Notes: generated by a model not told the origin, from the letters alone. 64,000 nt of DNA from JAAXHF01 sp965242605 (GCA_965242605.1 CBDESS010000001.1:930001-994000); one strand, 5' to 3'; counted from the stretch's first letter, positions 33,751 through 44,171 are shown. Numbers and translations are program-made.

Positions 33751-35544
33751 TCAGCCGTCGGATTTGATACGCAGTTCGCGGAGCTGCCTGGCATCCACCC
33801 CACTGGGGGCGTTGGTCATCAGACACACGGCCTTGGCGGTCTTGGGAAAGGCAATCACCTCACGCAGCGAGTCTGCCCCGGCAAACAGCATGGCCAAGCG
33901 GTCAAAGCCCAGCGCAATGCCCCCGTGGGGAGGTGCGCCATACGACAGCGCCTCCAGCAGAAAACCGAACTTCTGCTGCGCTTCGGCTTCGTCAATGCCG
34001 AGCAGGGCAAAGACCTTCTGCTGGATATCCTGGCGGTGGATTCTGATACTGCCCCCGCCGAGCTCCACGCCGTTGAGGACAAGGTCATAGGCAAAGGCGC
34101 GGACTTGTCCCGGCGCACTCTCCAACAGGGGGATGTCGGCGTCATGCGGAGAGGTGAACGGATGGTGCATGGCGGTATATCGCCCGGCCTCGGCGTCATA
34201 CTCGAGCAGCGGAAAATCCGTCACCCACAGGAAACTGAAGTCCTGCTCGGGGATGAGTCCGAGGGACGCTCCGAGATGCAGCCGCAGCCGCGACAAGACC
34301 TCGCACACCACCGGCTCGGTATCGGCCACCATCAGCACCAGGTCGCCGGCGTGCAGGTCCAGGGCCGCTTCAATCGCCTGTTTGTCCTGGTCGCTGACAA
34401 ACTTGGCCAGGGGAGACTGCCAGCCGGCTGCGGTCATCCGAAACCAGGCCAAGCCCTTTGCGCCAAAACTGACCGCCAGCGGGGTCAGGTCATCAATCGC
34501 TTTGCGCGACAGGCCGGCCTGGGGCACGACGAGGCCGCGCACTACCCCGCCGCCGGCAATCACGTCGCGGAAGACTTTGATGTCGGTGGTTTTGAACAGC
34601 GCGGTCAGCTCCTGCACCTCCAGCCCAAAACGGATATCCGGCTTATCGGTGCCGTAGCGGGCCAGGGTCTCGGCATACGGCAGACGCGGGAACGGGGCGG
34701 GGGGTGCACCGCCCCGCAATTCGCGGCACAGCCGGGCCATCAGGCCCTCGATCAGGCCAAAAATGTCATCGGGCCGGACAAACGACATCTCCACGTCAAT
34801 CTGGGTAAACTCCGGCTGGCGGTCGGCCCGCAGGTCTTCATCCCGAAAGCAGCGCGCCATCTGAAAATACTTGTCCATGCCGCCGACCATCAGCACTTGT
34901 TTGAACAGCTGCGGCGACTGGGGCAGGGCAAAAAACGCCCCCGGACTGACGCGGCTCGGCACCAGATAGTCGCGTGCGCCTTCGGGCGTGCTGCGGGTCA
35001 AGACCGGCGTTTCGATCTCCAGGAAGCCTTCGCCGTCCAGATATCCCCGGACGAGGGTCGCCAGGCGGTGGCGCAGGCGCAGGTTCTCCAGCATCCTGGG
35101 CCGTCGCAAATCCAGATAGCGGTAGCGCAGCCGGGTGTGTTCGCTCGGCTCGGTGTCGTCCTCAATCGGAAAGGGCGGGGTCCGGGAGGGATTCAGAATC
35201 CGCAGCTCGTCAATGAGGAGTTCCACCTCGCCGGTCGGCAGATTCGGGTTGACCGTGTCCGGCGAGCGCCGCTCCAGCCGGCCCCGGGCGGCCACCACAA
35301 ACTCGGCCCGCAGGGCTTTGGCCCGGTTGTGGGCCGCGGGACTGACCTGGGGGTTGCACACAATCTGGACCAGGCCGGAGTGGTCACGCAGGTCAATAAA
35401 CGTGACACCGCCGTGGTCACGCTGGGAGTGGACCCAGCCCATCAGGACCATCCCTTGCCCCACCTGGCTGCTCCGGGGGGCTCCACACCCGCAGCTCCGC
35501 TGCCAGTCGCCTAAACATTCCACAGTGTCTTCCTTCCGCTCCAT
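33751..35544 (-). CDS. aspS: Aspartyl-tRNA synthetase
   Basis: About 597 aa from ATG 35544. An N-terminal OB fold (MGWVHSQRDHGGVTFIDLRDHSGLVQIV), class II motif region RYLDLRRP, TPEGARDYLVPSR, motif 2 CFRDEDLRADRQPEFTQIDVEMSF, the bacterial GAD insertion, and motif 3 GIALGFDRLAMLFAG are all present. No strong ribosome site is visible at the chosen start; an ATG 30 nt upstream is possible. It cannot be told whether it is discriminating or also charges tRNA-Asn. Confidence 0.95.
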   Translation of the reverse strand: MERKEDTVECLGDWQRSCGCGAPRSSQVGQGMVLMGWVHSQRDHGGVTFIDLRDHSGLVQIVCNPQVSPAAHNRAKALRAEFVVAARGRLERRSPDTVNPNLPTGEVELLIDELRILNPSRTPPFPIEDDTEPSEHTRLRYRYLDLRRPRMLENLRLRHRLATLVRGYLDGEGFLEIETPVLTRSTPEGARDYLVPSRVSPGAFFALPQSPQLFKQVLMVGGMDKYFQMARCFRDEDLRADRQPEFTQIDVEMSFVRPDDIFGLIEGLMARLCRELRGGAPPAPFPRLPYAETLARYGTDKPDIRFGLEVQELTALFKTTDIKVFRDVIAGGGVVRGLVVPQAGLSRKAIDDLTPLAVSFGAKGLAWFRMTAAGWQSPLAKFVSDQDKQAIEAALDLHAGDLVLMVADTEPVVCEVLSRLRLHLGASLGLIPEQDFSFLWVTDFPLLEYDAEAGRYTAMHHPFTSPHDADIPLLESAPGQVRAFAYDLVLNGVELGGGSIRIHRQDIQQKVFALLGIDEAEAQQKFGFLLEALSYGAPPHGGIALGFDRLAMLFAGADSLREVIAFPKTAKAVCLMTNAPSGVDARQLRELRIKSDG

Positions 35545-35707
35545 ACGGAAAAGGAGGAACGACCGAGCAGTCATCCCTCGGTACAGGGCAGGCCATTGTG
35601 CCAGAGGGACACCGGGCAATCAATTATGCGGGGAGAGAGCAGGGCGGGGCGGCTGACTGGCACGCACGCAAAGCGGACGCTGACGGCCTGCTGAGCAGAG
35701 GCGGATA

Positions 35708-36550
35708 TCATCGTCCGCTGTCCCTGGCAATGGCGCGGTCGAGCTTCTCCACATAGGGCGCTACATCAGGCCGAAACGCAGGGTGCTGACACAGCCTGGC
35801 ATAGTGGGCAAATGCTCTGGGAAACTGCGCTGCGACAGCATCGTGAAAGATACATTCCAGGCCCTGTTCGGCCAAGCGGCTCGCGCGGGCCTTTTCGTTT
35901 GAGAAGAGCGTCAGTTCAGCGACAAAACAGATATCGGCCAGCGTGATGGCATCGCCGACCAGGAACTGCCGATTCGGTGCCAGCCCCCGCTCAATACCGC
36001 CCAGGTAGACCCCAAAGGCGTCCTTCATGCGGGTCTGGAGGTCGACCGTCAGCGAGCCATCGGCAAGGGCCAGCAGATAGCGCTGCATATCCCGGGCAAA
36101 AACCAGGCTGGCGTCAAGAAAGCTGTCGATACGCGCCGCGGCATACGCATCGGTACCGTACAGCGGACAGGTGTCCTGACCCAGCCGGGCAACGGCCCGC
36201 ATGATGCTGTTGGATTCAAAGATGCCGACCGTCCCGTCCGGGCTGAAGGCAGCCGGCACGGTGCCGAAGGGATGGGCGTCCAGAAATGCCTCGGTCTTGT
36301 ACAAGCGGCCTGAAAAGCCCGTCCGCCCCTGTCGTTCGGTCGCCGGCGACGCGCTCCGCTCCGTATCGGTCAAGGGCCGCGCGTCAAAGTCCCACAGCCA
36401 GTTCGCCAGCTCTTGCGGTTTGTCCCCCCTGAGGTCAAGCCGGACACTGCACAGCCGGGCGGCAATGGTGGCTTTCCAAATCCGGGGGTTGGGCAGATAG
36501 GAAAAGATTCGCATGTCAAACGCTGTTGTCTCAGACGAGCTGCCAGCCAT
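35708..36550 (-). CDS. Glutathione S-transferase family protein
   Basis: 280 aa from ATG 36550 (aaagg upstream). The N-terminal thioredoxin-like domain (MRIFSYLPNPRIWKATIAARL) has the cis-proline region GTVPAAFSPDG-x-IFESNSIMRAVARLG, a good match to the GST glutathione-binding site; the C-terminal domain is helical (FLVGDAITLADICFVAEL). An inserted segment between the two conserved strands (about residues 50-80) is longer than usual. Substrate unknown. It sits between comEC and aspS on the same strand. Confidence 0.82.
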   Translation of the reverse strand: MAGSSSETTAFDMRIFSYLPNPRIWKATIAARLCSVRLDLRGDKPQELANWLWDFDARPLTDTERSASPATERQGRTGFSGRLYKTEAFLDAHPFGTVPAAFSPDGTVGIFESNSIMRAVARLGQDTCPLYGTDAYAAARIDSFLDASLVFARDMQRYLLALADGSLTVDLQTRMKDAFGVYLGGIERGLAPNRQFLVGDAITLADICFVAELTLFSNEKARASRLAEQGLECIFHDAVAAQFPRAFAHYARLCQHPAFRPDVAPYVEKLDRAIARDSGR

Positions 36551-36628
36551 ACAAACCGCCTTTCGTGTCAAAGACCACAGCTTACACTGCCCGCCGCTGG
36601 GCGTCCAGTCGAGCGACGCCACCGGAGA

Positions 36629-39132
36629 TCAGTCGCGGGTGGAAAACGGCGCTTTGAGCCGGTAGCCCTTTCCGTCGCTGATGACAACTACTGTCCCGTC
36701 CCGGTCTGTCCGCAGCAGCCGAGATCCCCGCTTGTGGTAGCGTTGTGCGACCTCGCCGGCCGGAAAACCAAAGCGGTTGTGCAGGCCGAGGGAGGCGACA
36801 GCCACCCGCGGCGCTACGGCGCGTACAAAGGCGGCGCTGCTCGAACTGCGGCTGCCGTGATGGGGGACCTTGACAATTTGGCTGTGGAGCGCCTGACCCG
36901 ATTCAAGCAAGATATTCTCCCCCGCGGTTTCAATATCGCCGGTCAGCAGGAAGTTCACATCTCCGTGGCTGAGCCGCAGGACCACCGAGGCGTTGTTAGT
37001 ATCTAAGCCGGTGGGCTGACACGGCGGGTGCAGCACCGCAATCCGCACCCCTGAGACAGCCATATCCGGGCTGTCTCGACATATCTTGCGGGTGACAACC
37101 CCAGCCTGCTCAAGCATCCGCGTCAGCCGCTCAAAACCGCTTGCTCTTGGCCGGCTGCCCGCTCGACCAGAACTCGGTCGGCCCAAAGCGCTCGGCCAGG
37201 AAGGAGAGCCCGCCGTAGTGGTCCAGCTGCGGGTGGCTCAGCACCAGGGCATCAATCCGACCGATTTTGCGGCTCCATAAAAATGGGGCGATAATAGCCG
37301 CGCCCGAGTCAAATGTCGGGCTGGCAAATCCTCCGCCGTCAACAACCATGACAGGCGAGCCTGGAAACTCGACCACCGCGGCGTCGCCCTGCCCCGACAT
37401 CGAGAAATGTCACCCGCAGGTCCTGACGAAAGAAGCGCTGCCAGCTCCAGTAGGCGCAATCGGCCAGGAGCGCGGCGCACAGCACGGGCAGCACGCAGCG
37501 GAGCAGGGCGGAGCGGAGGGGCGTTGGTGGCTGAAAGACGAAGAACAGACAGGCCAGCATCCCATAGATAAGAACCAGTTCCAGAAGATTCGGGGTGACA
37601 ACGCTAAAGGCCGACCACGGCCAGGTGCCGACCGCGTGGACGAGCCAGCTTGTGATCTGGACGGCAAGGCCGGCGACGAAAACAGGCGGGCCGGCCAGCC
37701 CTTCATGCACCACAACGAGGACTGCGGCGGCCAGCCCTGAGACGACCGTCACACTGACCAGCGCAGGGATAACGACAACATTGGTCACAAAGCCGGCAAT
37801 GGCAACGGTGTTGAAGTGAGCGGCAGTAATCGGGGCAACCGCAATGTTTGCACAGGCAGACACCAGCCCACAGGCGGCCAGCCAGCGGAAGACCCGGCCC
37901 CGCCGCGGGCGTAACTTGAACAGCTCGCGGTCGTTGAACTTCTCCCACCAGGTCCAGAAGGAGGCCAGGCCGACCAGGATGGCCAGCACGGCGACAAACG
38001 ACAGCTGAAACGATACCTCGAAGACAGCCCCCGGCCAGACTATCGAGACGATCAGCGCGGCCAGGGCCAAGCTGCGATAGACTTCCTGCGAACGCCCGAG
38101 CAGCACCGCCGCCAGATACACGAGGACCATGATAACCGCCCGCCAGACGGTCATCCGGCCCCCGGCCAGACCGGCGTACAAGAGCACCGCCGGCACACTC
38201 AGGAGGGCGGCCAGCTTTGGCATGGTGCAGATCAGCAGAATGCGCCGACTGCGGCCCAGCAACCACCACCACGCGCCATAGGCGGCGAGGGCAACAAGAC
38301 CGATGTGCAGGCCAGAGATCGCCAGGACATGGGCTACGCCGGCCCGGGCAAAGCTTGCTCGGAGTTCCTTGTCAATGCCACTGGTATCGCCGATGATGAG
38401 TGCTCGCAGGATTGCCGCGCTGTGGCTATCCAAGCGCGTATTGAAGAATGTCCCAATCCGCCGCCGGGTCTGCTCCAGCCGGCCGCGGACTGTTTGTGGC
38501 CGTGTGCCGATTTTCTCGATCGTGTCATCATTCCAGATAAAAGCGGTGGCATAGATGCGACGCCGTGCCAGATAGCCAGCGTAGTCAAAGCTGCCCGGGG
38601 CGCGGAAGTTGCGCGGGCTGCGGAGCCGCACCGGCAGGCGGACATCATCCGCGTACTGCCAGCCGCGGGACGGGAAGCGGACGTGTATCAGCACCCGCCC
38701 GACAGCCGGAAGCCAGTCGCCCTTGGTATCGCACTGTCGCGTCACTTGCCGTCGCGTCACCTGGAGATATAAGCGGGTCCGATGGGGCAGGTGCTCCGGC
38801 TCCCGATACAGCCAGCCTTCAACACAAGTCTTTTGCGGCAGGCTGAGCCGGCCCACATGCTCGGGTGGCAGGGCCGGGTCAAGGGCCCGCAGCAGAGACA
38901 GATGACCAAAGGCAAAGCTCAGGACGAGACAGGCGGCAAGGCCGGCCAGCCGGCGGCCGGCCCAGACCCAGGCCAAGCCGATGAGGCAGACGCCCGGCCC
39001 GCTTCCCCACCACACAGACCAGCCCCAGCCGGCAGCCGCCTGACCCAGCAGACAGGCCACGCTCAGGCTAATCAACAGATAGGCGCTGAGCGGCCGGGAC
39101 AGGTCTTGCGCGACAGGCCGGAACGTCACCAA
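36629..39132 (-). pseudogene. comEC: DNA internalisation protein ComEC/Rec2, interrupted by two frameshifts
   Basis: A polytopic membrane channel for single-stranded DNA uptake. From 39132 the reading has the N-terminal DUF4131-type membrane region, then the competence core with AHVLAISGLHIGLVAL and ~10 membrane segments, and reaches VTFLDVG near 37400. It then shifts frame (four G in gatgtcggggc) to continue GDAAVVEFPGSPVMVVDGGG and the metallo-beta-lactamase motif SHPQLDHYGG, shifts again near 37140, and finishes as FLLTGDIETAGE, KVPHHGSRSS to 36629. All domains of a normal ComEC are present in sum. The indels may be sequence errors or recent decay; comEA is intact at 43767. Confidence 0.8.
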
Positions 39133-39665
39133 TCCGCTCTACCCGCGTCTGTGCCGGCCGACGGCGAGGAATCCAAGAGAATACGCAGGGAGTTTGGCGA
39201 GCGCAGGGGGGAGGCCCGGCGGCCTGGGCGGGTTCTTCACGGCTGGCTGTGCGGACCCGTTTCACACTGGGATGGCATCGGGGGACGAGATCTGCCGCTC
39301 CTTCTCCCCGCTGCGTCTTTTTGTCTTCTGGAAACTCAGCTCACGCAGCTGGCGCAATGGACTGTTCCACTGTTCCAGCGTTCCGTGCGGAGTTGACTGT
39401 TCGGTTCCTTGCAACTCGCGTAGTATTTGCTCTTGATTGCGTAGCTCCTGTTGTCTCTGGCGGTCTTCCCGGCGTCTTCGCTGCCCTTCAGGAAAACTTG
39501 AAAACAGGGTCTCTTCCTTGCGAATTGCGATACCGCCCATACGAGGAAGGGTCTGTGCAGGTTTGCGCCTGGCTTTGTGCTCCAAAGGCCGTCAGGCTTG
39601 CTGCGAAGGCGCTTGCCACAAAACTTTTTCTCACCCTTCGTTTCTCCCCTCTTTGTCAGTTCTTC
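39133..39665. other. Region between comEC and the CmcJ-like gene, no convincing gene
   Basis: An open frame on the minus strand (39262-39585, 107 aa, rich in R/E/Q: RRREDRQRQQELRNQEQIL) has no clear ribosome site or family; coiled and low complexity. I see nothing else. The composition is less GC-biased than in neighbouring genes. Confidence 0.35.
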
Positions 39666-40943
39666 CTAGAAGAAGACGAAGGAGCGGACCACGACATTCT
39701 TGCGGCAGGGAGCGCCCTCTGGCACGGTGGGGTCAATGCAAGCGGTGTGGAAAGACCAGCGCGAGACAGAGCCGTCCGTGACAGAGTCGTAGCACTTGAG
39801 CATCGAGACCTCGGTGGGCTTCTGCTGGGGAAACCAGTACCACTCGTGGTCAGGACGGTGGGTGAAGCGGGTGGTCTCGCCGACACGGTCGTCATAGACA
39901 CGGTAGTTGGTGATGTACGGCTGGTCGGCAAAAGAGGGCCAGGCGCACAGCACGAACGGGTTCTGGCGCACGGTCTCCATCGGCTTGGCGAGATTGATCG
40001 ACATGAACCGCCGCGACATCTTCGTGTCGGCCTGCTCCTCTGTGCAGTGCTGTTCGCGCCCGAAGTTGCGCAGGTTCTTTGTGAGTAGCTCGCGGCAGCG
40101 CACGCGGCCGCTGTTGTCGTTCAGGTCATTGTGGACGATATTGGCGTAGTTGGCGTTCACACCCGGGTTCTTGTTGTCCTGGTCCTCGGTGCGGTCGCCC
40201 GCGTAGTCCTTGTCAAACACATCGTGGTTGTACACGAGTGCGTCCGTCGCGTCTGGGAAAAACTCCAGGAGGAGCTTCTCCATCTCCGGGTAGAACACGC
40301 GCTCCACCTCCGCCGCGTCGTAGAAGTTCTGGCATTTGGACTCGCAGTACGCCAGCGAAACACCAAGCTTGTCCATGCACTCGGGGCTGTTGGGCGAGAG
40401 ACCCGGGTAGTACTCCTGCATTCGTCGGGCGTCGCGCATCACCTGCGGAAAATAGAGGCATCGCCGCCCGATGTCCTGCTCTTCCTTGCGCAAGGCTGTT
40501 GCTTGGGCCTCGCGGGTCGGGTCCCGCCAGAGTGCGTTGGACGGGACGATGGAATAGGACGGCTGCTCGTAGACGGTGTAGCGCAGCGGAAGCGCGAGGC
40601 CGCCTTCAGGGGTATTGATGTTGTTCGCCCGAATATAGTCCAGGCATTCTGCGTAGCTGCGAAACCCGACGCCCCACTTGGTCTCGATCGGGCCGGGGGG
40701 AGCGTTGTCAAGCATATCGATAACCGCCTGCCCCTCCCCCTCAGCAATCAGGCGGAGCGCCGCCTGTGTTGCCGCGGCAGTCCCCGCGTCCCCGTCCTGA
40801 TCGAACGACATGTAAGATAAACCGCCATTCGCAGCGATGGGTGGTGGCTGCCCGTGTGTGAGTTGGAGGGGAGGCACATAGGCCGACGACATGGTCTCCG
40901 CCGCCGCGGTGACGTGCTTCCTGATAGCTTTGAGCCGCTTCAT
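39666..40943 (-). CDS. CmcJ/NvfI-like non-haem iron oxygenase family protein
   Basis: 425 aa from ATG 40943 with gggaggc 7 nt upstream. The C-terminal half has the pattern ALVYNHDVFDKDY, FVLCAWPSFADQPYITNYRVYDDR, ETTRFTHRPDHEWYWFPQQKPTEVSMLKCYDS, FHTACIDPTVPEGAP and VVVRSFVFF, which I associate with the CmcJ / AsaB / NvfI family, putative 2-oxoglutarate-dependent oxygenases of secondary metabolism best known from fungi. The candidate iron-binding His/Asp are in the DVFD and RPDHE segments. It is 100-150 residues longer than typical at the N-terminus. It stands alone, flanked by long non-coding gaps, suggesting acquisition by transfer. Confidence 0.65.
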   Translation of the reverse strand: MKRLKAIRKHVTAAAETMSSAYVPPLQLTHGQPPPIAANGGLSYMSFDQDGDAGTAAATQAALRLIAEGEGQAVIDMLDNAPPGPIETKWGVGFRSYAECLDYIRANNINTPEGGLALPLRYTVYEQPSYSIVPSNALWRDPTREAQATALRKEEQDIGRRCLYFPQVMRDARRMQEYYPGLSPNSPECMDKLGVSLAYCESKCQNFYDAAEVERVFYPEMEKLLLEFFPDATDALVYNHDVFDKDYAGDRTEDQDNKNPGVNANYANIVHNDLNDNSGRVRCRELLTKNLRNFGREQHCTEEQADTKMSRRFMSINLAKPMETVRQNPFVLCAWPSFADQPYITNYRVYDDRVGETTRFTHRPDHEWYWFPQQKPTEVSMLKCYDSVTDGSVSRWSFHTACIDPTVPEGAPCRKNVVVRSFVFF

Positions 40944-41407
40944 ACATCTGCCTCCCGGTCTGAAGATGCCCAATCGTGGCACGCCGGACTTGTCTTTGCA
41001 AGGGCGTGTCTTTCCTGGTCACGAGCACTGTCACACACGCTTGGACCGCACCTGACGCGCGGTCAATGCCGTTTGGGGCCGTTGGCTGGCGCTGAACTTT
41101 TCCCATCAGACCAACCGCCGGCAGCCGCCTGAACCGGCAGACAGGCCACAGGCTCAGGCTAGGCCAAGGAATCAAGTAATTCTGAATCAAGCGCTTTCAG
41201 CGCATTTTCAGATTTTTATCTTTTTCTCTGGCGAGCAAGAGCATGGCGGTCTTTTCGCTAACTGGAGTTAGCGCCCAGCTCATACCGCCATAATAAAGGT
41301 AAGCCAAGCCGCGCGCGGTAAGCGCAAAAGCCCGCCTGGGTAACACAAAATGAGCAAAAAACGATCGTAGAGAGGCGCTGAGCGCGGCGTGCGGCCGCTG
41401 TCACGGC
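40944..41407. other. Intergenic region upstream of uvrC and the oxygenase gene
   Basis: No gene seen. An 8-bp perfect inverted repeat (cgctaact-gg-agttagcg, 41256-41273) could be an operator. T-rich tracts around 41210-41225 lower the local GC. uvrC ends here and the oxygenase begins, both on the minus strand, so the oxygenase promoter should lie in this stretch. Confidence 0.4.
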
Positions 41408-43330
41408 TCACTCTGCCGGCCGGCCCTGCGCCGTCTCCAGATGACGCGCAAGGGTTTCGGCAAGGGCCGGCGTGATGCCCGGCACTGCGGCAAGTTCCTC
41501 ACGGCTGGCCGCCCGGACTCGCTTGACGCTGCCAAAATGACGCAGCAGGGCCTTGCGGCGGCTGGGGCCAATGCCCGGGATGGTATCGAGGGAGGAACTC
41601 AGCCGTTCTTTGGCGCGCAGCTGGCGGTGATAGCTGATCGCAAAGCGGTGGGCCTCGTCTCGGACCCGCTGGAGGAGGAACAGCGCGCTGGAGTTCTGCT
41701 TGAGGAGAATCGGGTTTTTGCGGCCGGGTACAAAAACCCGTTCGGCAGACCGGGCCACCTCCTCGCCAAACGGGTCGCGCTCGGTCCGCATCTTGGCCAG
41801 ACCAATCAGGTCAACCTGCTCAATGGCCAGCTCTTTGAACACCTGCACGGCTACTCCGAGCTGGCCTTTGCCGCCGTCAACCATCAACAGGTCGGGCAGG
41901 GCGTTGTCGGCCAGGGCGCGCGTGTACCGGCGCGTCAGGACCTCGTACATCATGGCAAAATCATCCACCCCGTCCACCGTTTTAATCCGAAAACGACGGT
42001 AGCGGCTTGTATCCGGCTCGCCCTCGTCAAACACGACGAGCGAGCCAACCGCCAGACTGCCCTGGATATTGGAAATATCAAAGCACTCAATGCGCTTTGG
42101 GGCGGTCCGCAGCCGAAGCCCGACCCGCAAACCCTCGAGCGCCCGCTCGCGCTGTTCGTCACCTCGGCGTTTTTCTGAAAAGCTGTGGTGGGCGTTCTCA
42201 ACCGCCATCCTGACCAGGCGCAGCTTTGCGCCCCGTCGGGGACACACAACAGTGACCTTTTTTCCCTTGCGCTCGCCCAGCAGTTCGGACCGCGCAACGG
42301 CGTCTTCGAGTGAGATCGGCAGCACAATCTCATCGGGCACAAACCGCCCGCCCTGATAGAACTGGGTCAACAGTTCGGACAAGACTTCTTCATCCGGGAA
42401 CTCATTGTCGTTAAAGCTATAGCCCAGATTGCCGACCAGCTTGCCGGCCCGCACAAAGAGCACTTGGCCTTCAATCAGCCCGCCCTCGCGGTACAGGCCA
42501 AACACGTCCTGGTCATTGCCCAGCGGAGCGGCGACCTGCTGCTTTTCTGTGGTCCGCTGAACAGCCCGAATCTGATCGCGTAGGTGGGCCGCGGCTTCAT
42601 AGCGCAGGTCTGCGGCCGCCTCGTTCATGCGAGCTGTCAGCTGGTCTATAAGCTGGGGATTTTTGCCTTCGAGGAGCAGCAACGCTCCCCTGAGCTGGCG
42701 CTGATATTCGTCCGGCTCAACCGGCAGCGCGCACGGCCCTAAGCAGCGCTTGATCTGGTATTCGAGGCAGGGGCGGGTGCGGTTGCGAAACACCGGGTCT
42801 GAGCAGGTCCGCAGGGGAAACACTTTGCGGATGATCTCCAGGGTGTCCTGCACCGCCCGGCTGGAATGAAACGGCCCAAGATACCGGCTGCCGTCTTTCT
42901 TCACCTGGCGGGTCAACAGCACGCGAGGCCAGGCGTCCTGGCTGGTAATTTTGACATGCCAGTAGCCGGTATTGTTCTTGAGTTGGATATTGTAGCGGGG
43001 TGTATACTGCTTGATGAGCGTGTCTTCGAGCAGCAGGGCTTCTTTTTCGCTCTGGGTCACCATGACCTCTACATCGGCCAGCTGGGCCAGCAGGAAACGG
43101 ACCTGGGGTCGCCCATCCCCCCCCCGGGCGTATTGCCGGACGCGGGCGCGCAGGCTCTTCGCTTTGCCGACATAGATGACGTGGCCGTGCCTGTCTTTGA
43201 ACAGATACACCCCGGGCCGCGTCGGCAGGGTGGCCAGCTTGGCGGCAAAGTCGGTCGCCTGCTGAGAGCTGGATGATGACGGGGGAGCCTCGGTATCCAT
43301 GCCTGGTGTTGCGGTCTGTTGGGTCGGCAT
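41408..43330 (-). CDS. uvrC: UvrABC excinuclease subunit C
   Basis: It makes the two incisions of nucleotide excision repair with UvrB. 640 aa from ATG 43330. N-terminal GIY-YIG domain (RPGVYLFKDRHGHVIYVGKAKSLRARVRQY), the UVR motif region (NPQLIDQLTARMNEAAADLRYEAAAHLRDQI), the UvrC central RNase H-like endonuclease (IECFDISNIQGSLAVGSLVVFDEGEP, LLMVDGGKGQL), and a C-terminal helix-hairpin-helix pair (IPGIGPSRRKALLRHFGS, VPGITPALAETLARHL). Confidence 0.96.
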   Translation of the reverse strand: MPTQQTATPGMDTEAPPSSSSSQQATDFAAKLATLPTRPGVYLFKDRHGHVIYVGKAKSLRARVRQYARGGDGRPQVRFLLAQLADVEVMVTQSEKEALLLEDTLIKQYTPRYNIQLKNNTGYWHVKITSQDAWPRVLLTRQVKKDGSRYLGPFHSSRAVQDTLEIIRKVFPLRTCSDPVFRNRTRPCLEYQIKRCLGPCALPVEPDEYQRQLRGALLLLEGKNPQLIDQLTARMNEAAADLRYEAAAHLRDQIRAVQRTTEKQQVAAPLGNDQDVFGLYREGGLIEGQVLFVRAGKLVGNLGYSFNDNEFPDEEVLSELLTQFYQGGRFVPDEIVLPISLEDAVARSELLGERKGKKVTVVCPRRGAKLRLVRMAVENAHHSFSEKRRGDEQRERALEGLRVGLRLRTAPKRIECFDISNIQGSLAVGSLVVFDEGEPDTSRYRRFRIKTVDGVDDFAMMYEVLTRRYTRALADNALPDLLMVDGGKGQLGVAVQVFKELAIEQVDLIGLAKMRTERDPFGEEVARSAERVFVPGRKNPILLKQNSSALFLLQRVRDEAHRFAISYHRQLRAKERLSSSLDTIPGIGPSRRKALLRHFGSVKRVRAASREELAAVPGITPALAETLARHLETAQGRPAE

Positions 43331-43445
43331 TGAGCCACCAATCCGGCGCACAGGGGGCTGTGCCTCTCCCCTTTTCGCGCCGCAACGTCAATGGTATGAG
43401 AGCATAGAGCGCGTACCAAGGGATAACGACGATGGAGGGCATGGC

Positions 43446-43727
43446 ATGAACCACTGGAAAGCAGCCGCAGGGCTCATATTTGGCATCGGCTTCCTGTTCC
43501 TGGCGGCGTGTCAGGAAGAAAAAGAGCCACCCAAGCCAAAGCCGCCGAGTCCCTTAGCGGCGTGTCGGAGCGAGTGTCGGTCGGCTTCGGAGAAGCTCAA
43601 CCAGGAATGTATTGACAGACTGCGCGACCAGGAGGCGTTTGATCGGCTGAGTGAGTGCGGCACCGAGGCCGACGAGTATTCAAACCAGTGCCGGGCCGAG
43701 TGCGATGCCGAACATGCAGGGACATGA
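43446..43727 (+). CDS. Small cysteine-rich lipoprotein
   Basis: 93 aa from ATG 43446. N-terminal signal peptide with a lipobox (GFLFLAAC, Cys22), a Lys/Pro-rich linker, then six further cysteines in CRSEC, CIDRL, SECGTEADEY, QCRAECDAE spacing, probably disulphide-bonded after export. Membrane-anchored periplasmic small protein of unknown function, divergently oriented to uvrC. Confidence 0.65.
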   Translation: MNHWKAAAGLIFGIGFLFLAACQEEKEPPKPKPPSPLAACRSECRSASEKLNQECIDRLRDQEAFDRLSECGTEADEYSNQCRAECDAEHAGT

Positions 43728-43766
43728 GCCCCAGGCGACGGGCAGGTGAGGCCCCGCCCGCCCGTG

Positions 43767-44084
43767 TTATTGCACCGTAAGCAGGGCCTGCAAACGCTCA
43801 AAGGTCTTCTCCCCAATCCCGGGGACATTCTTGATATCCTCAGGAGATGTGAACGCGCCGTTCTCGGTGCGGTAGTCAATGATGGCCTGGGCTTTTTTCT
43901 CGCCGATATTCGGCAACGTCTGGAGTTCTTCGGCACCGGCCGTATTGATGTTGACCGTCCCGGCTGGGGCGGCCTGTTGAGCCTCACTTGCCTCACCGGC
44001 CCCGCCGTGGTGATCGGCCCAGACTGCGCCGAGTGGCGTGACAAGCAAGACCAGAGCCACGATAGACCTCACAATCCCTGTCAT
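43767..44084 (-). CDS. comEA: ComEA-like helix-hairpin-helix DNA-binding protein
   Basis: 105 aa: signal peptide (IVALVLLVTPLGAVWA), a short linker rich in Ala/Gly, then paired HhH motifs (GTVNINTAGAEELQTLPNIGEKKAQAIIDYR, DIKNVPGIGEKTFERLQALL), the ComEA pattern for periplasmic DNA capture during transformation. It complements the comEC sequence at 36-39 kb, although that gene is frameshifted. Confidence 0.85.
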   Translation of the reverse strand: MTGIVRSIVALVLLVTPLGAVWADHHGGAGEASEAQQAAPAGTVNINTAGAEELQTLPNIGEKKAQAIIDYRTENGAFTSPEDIKNVPGIGEKTFERLQALLTVQ

Positions 44085-44171
44085 ACGACATACCTCCCTG
44101 CCCGTTTTGTCCGGGCTGCCCCCCTACTAGTATATTTTTCAGCCGTTTGTCAAACCGTCCCCGCTCCTCGT

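Noticed and set aside
33679..35514. Long open frame opposite aspS (611 codons)
   Set aside because: Antisense shadow of a secure aspS gene; its residues are low-complexity Gln/Gly/Arg and show no family motif.
39262..39585. 107-codon minus-strand frame rich in Arg/Glu/Gln
   Set aside because: No start signal or conservation visible; low complexity. Mentioned only as part of the intergenic region.
41256..41273. Short palindrome cgctaactggagttagcg as a possible terminator
   Set aside because: No T-run, and it lies upstream of a minus-strand gene; kept only as a possible operator.
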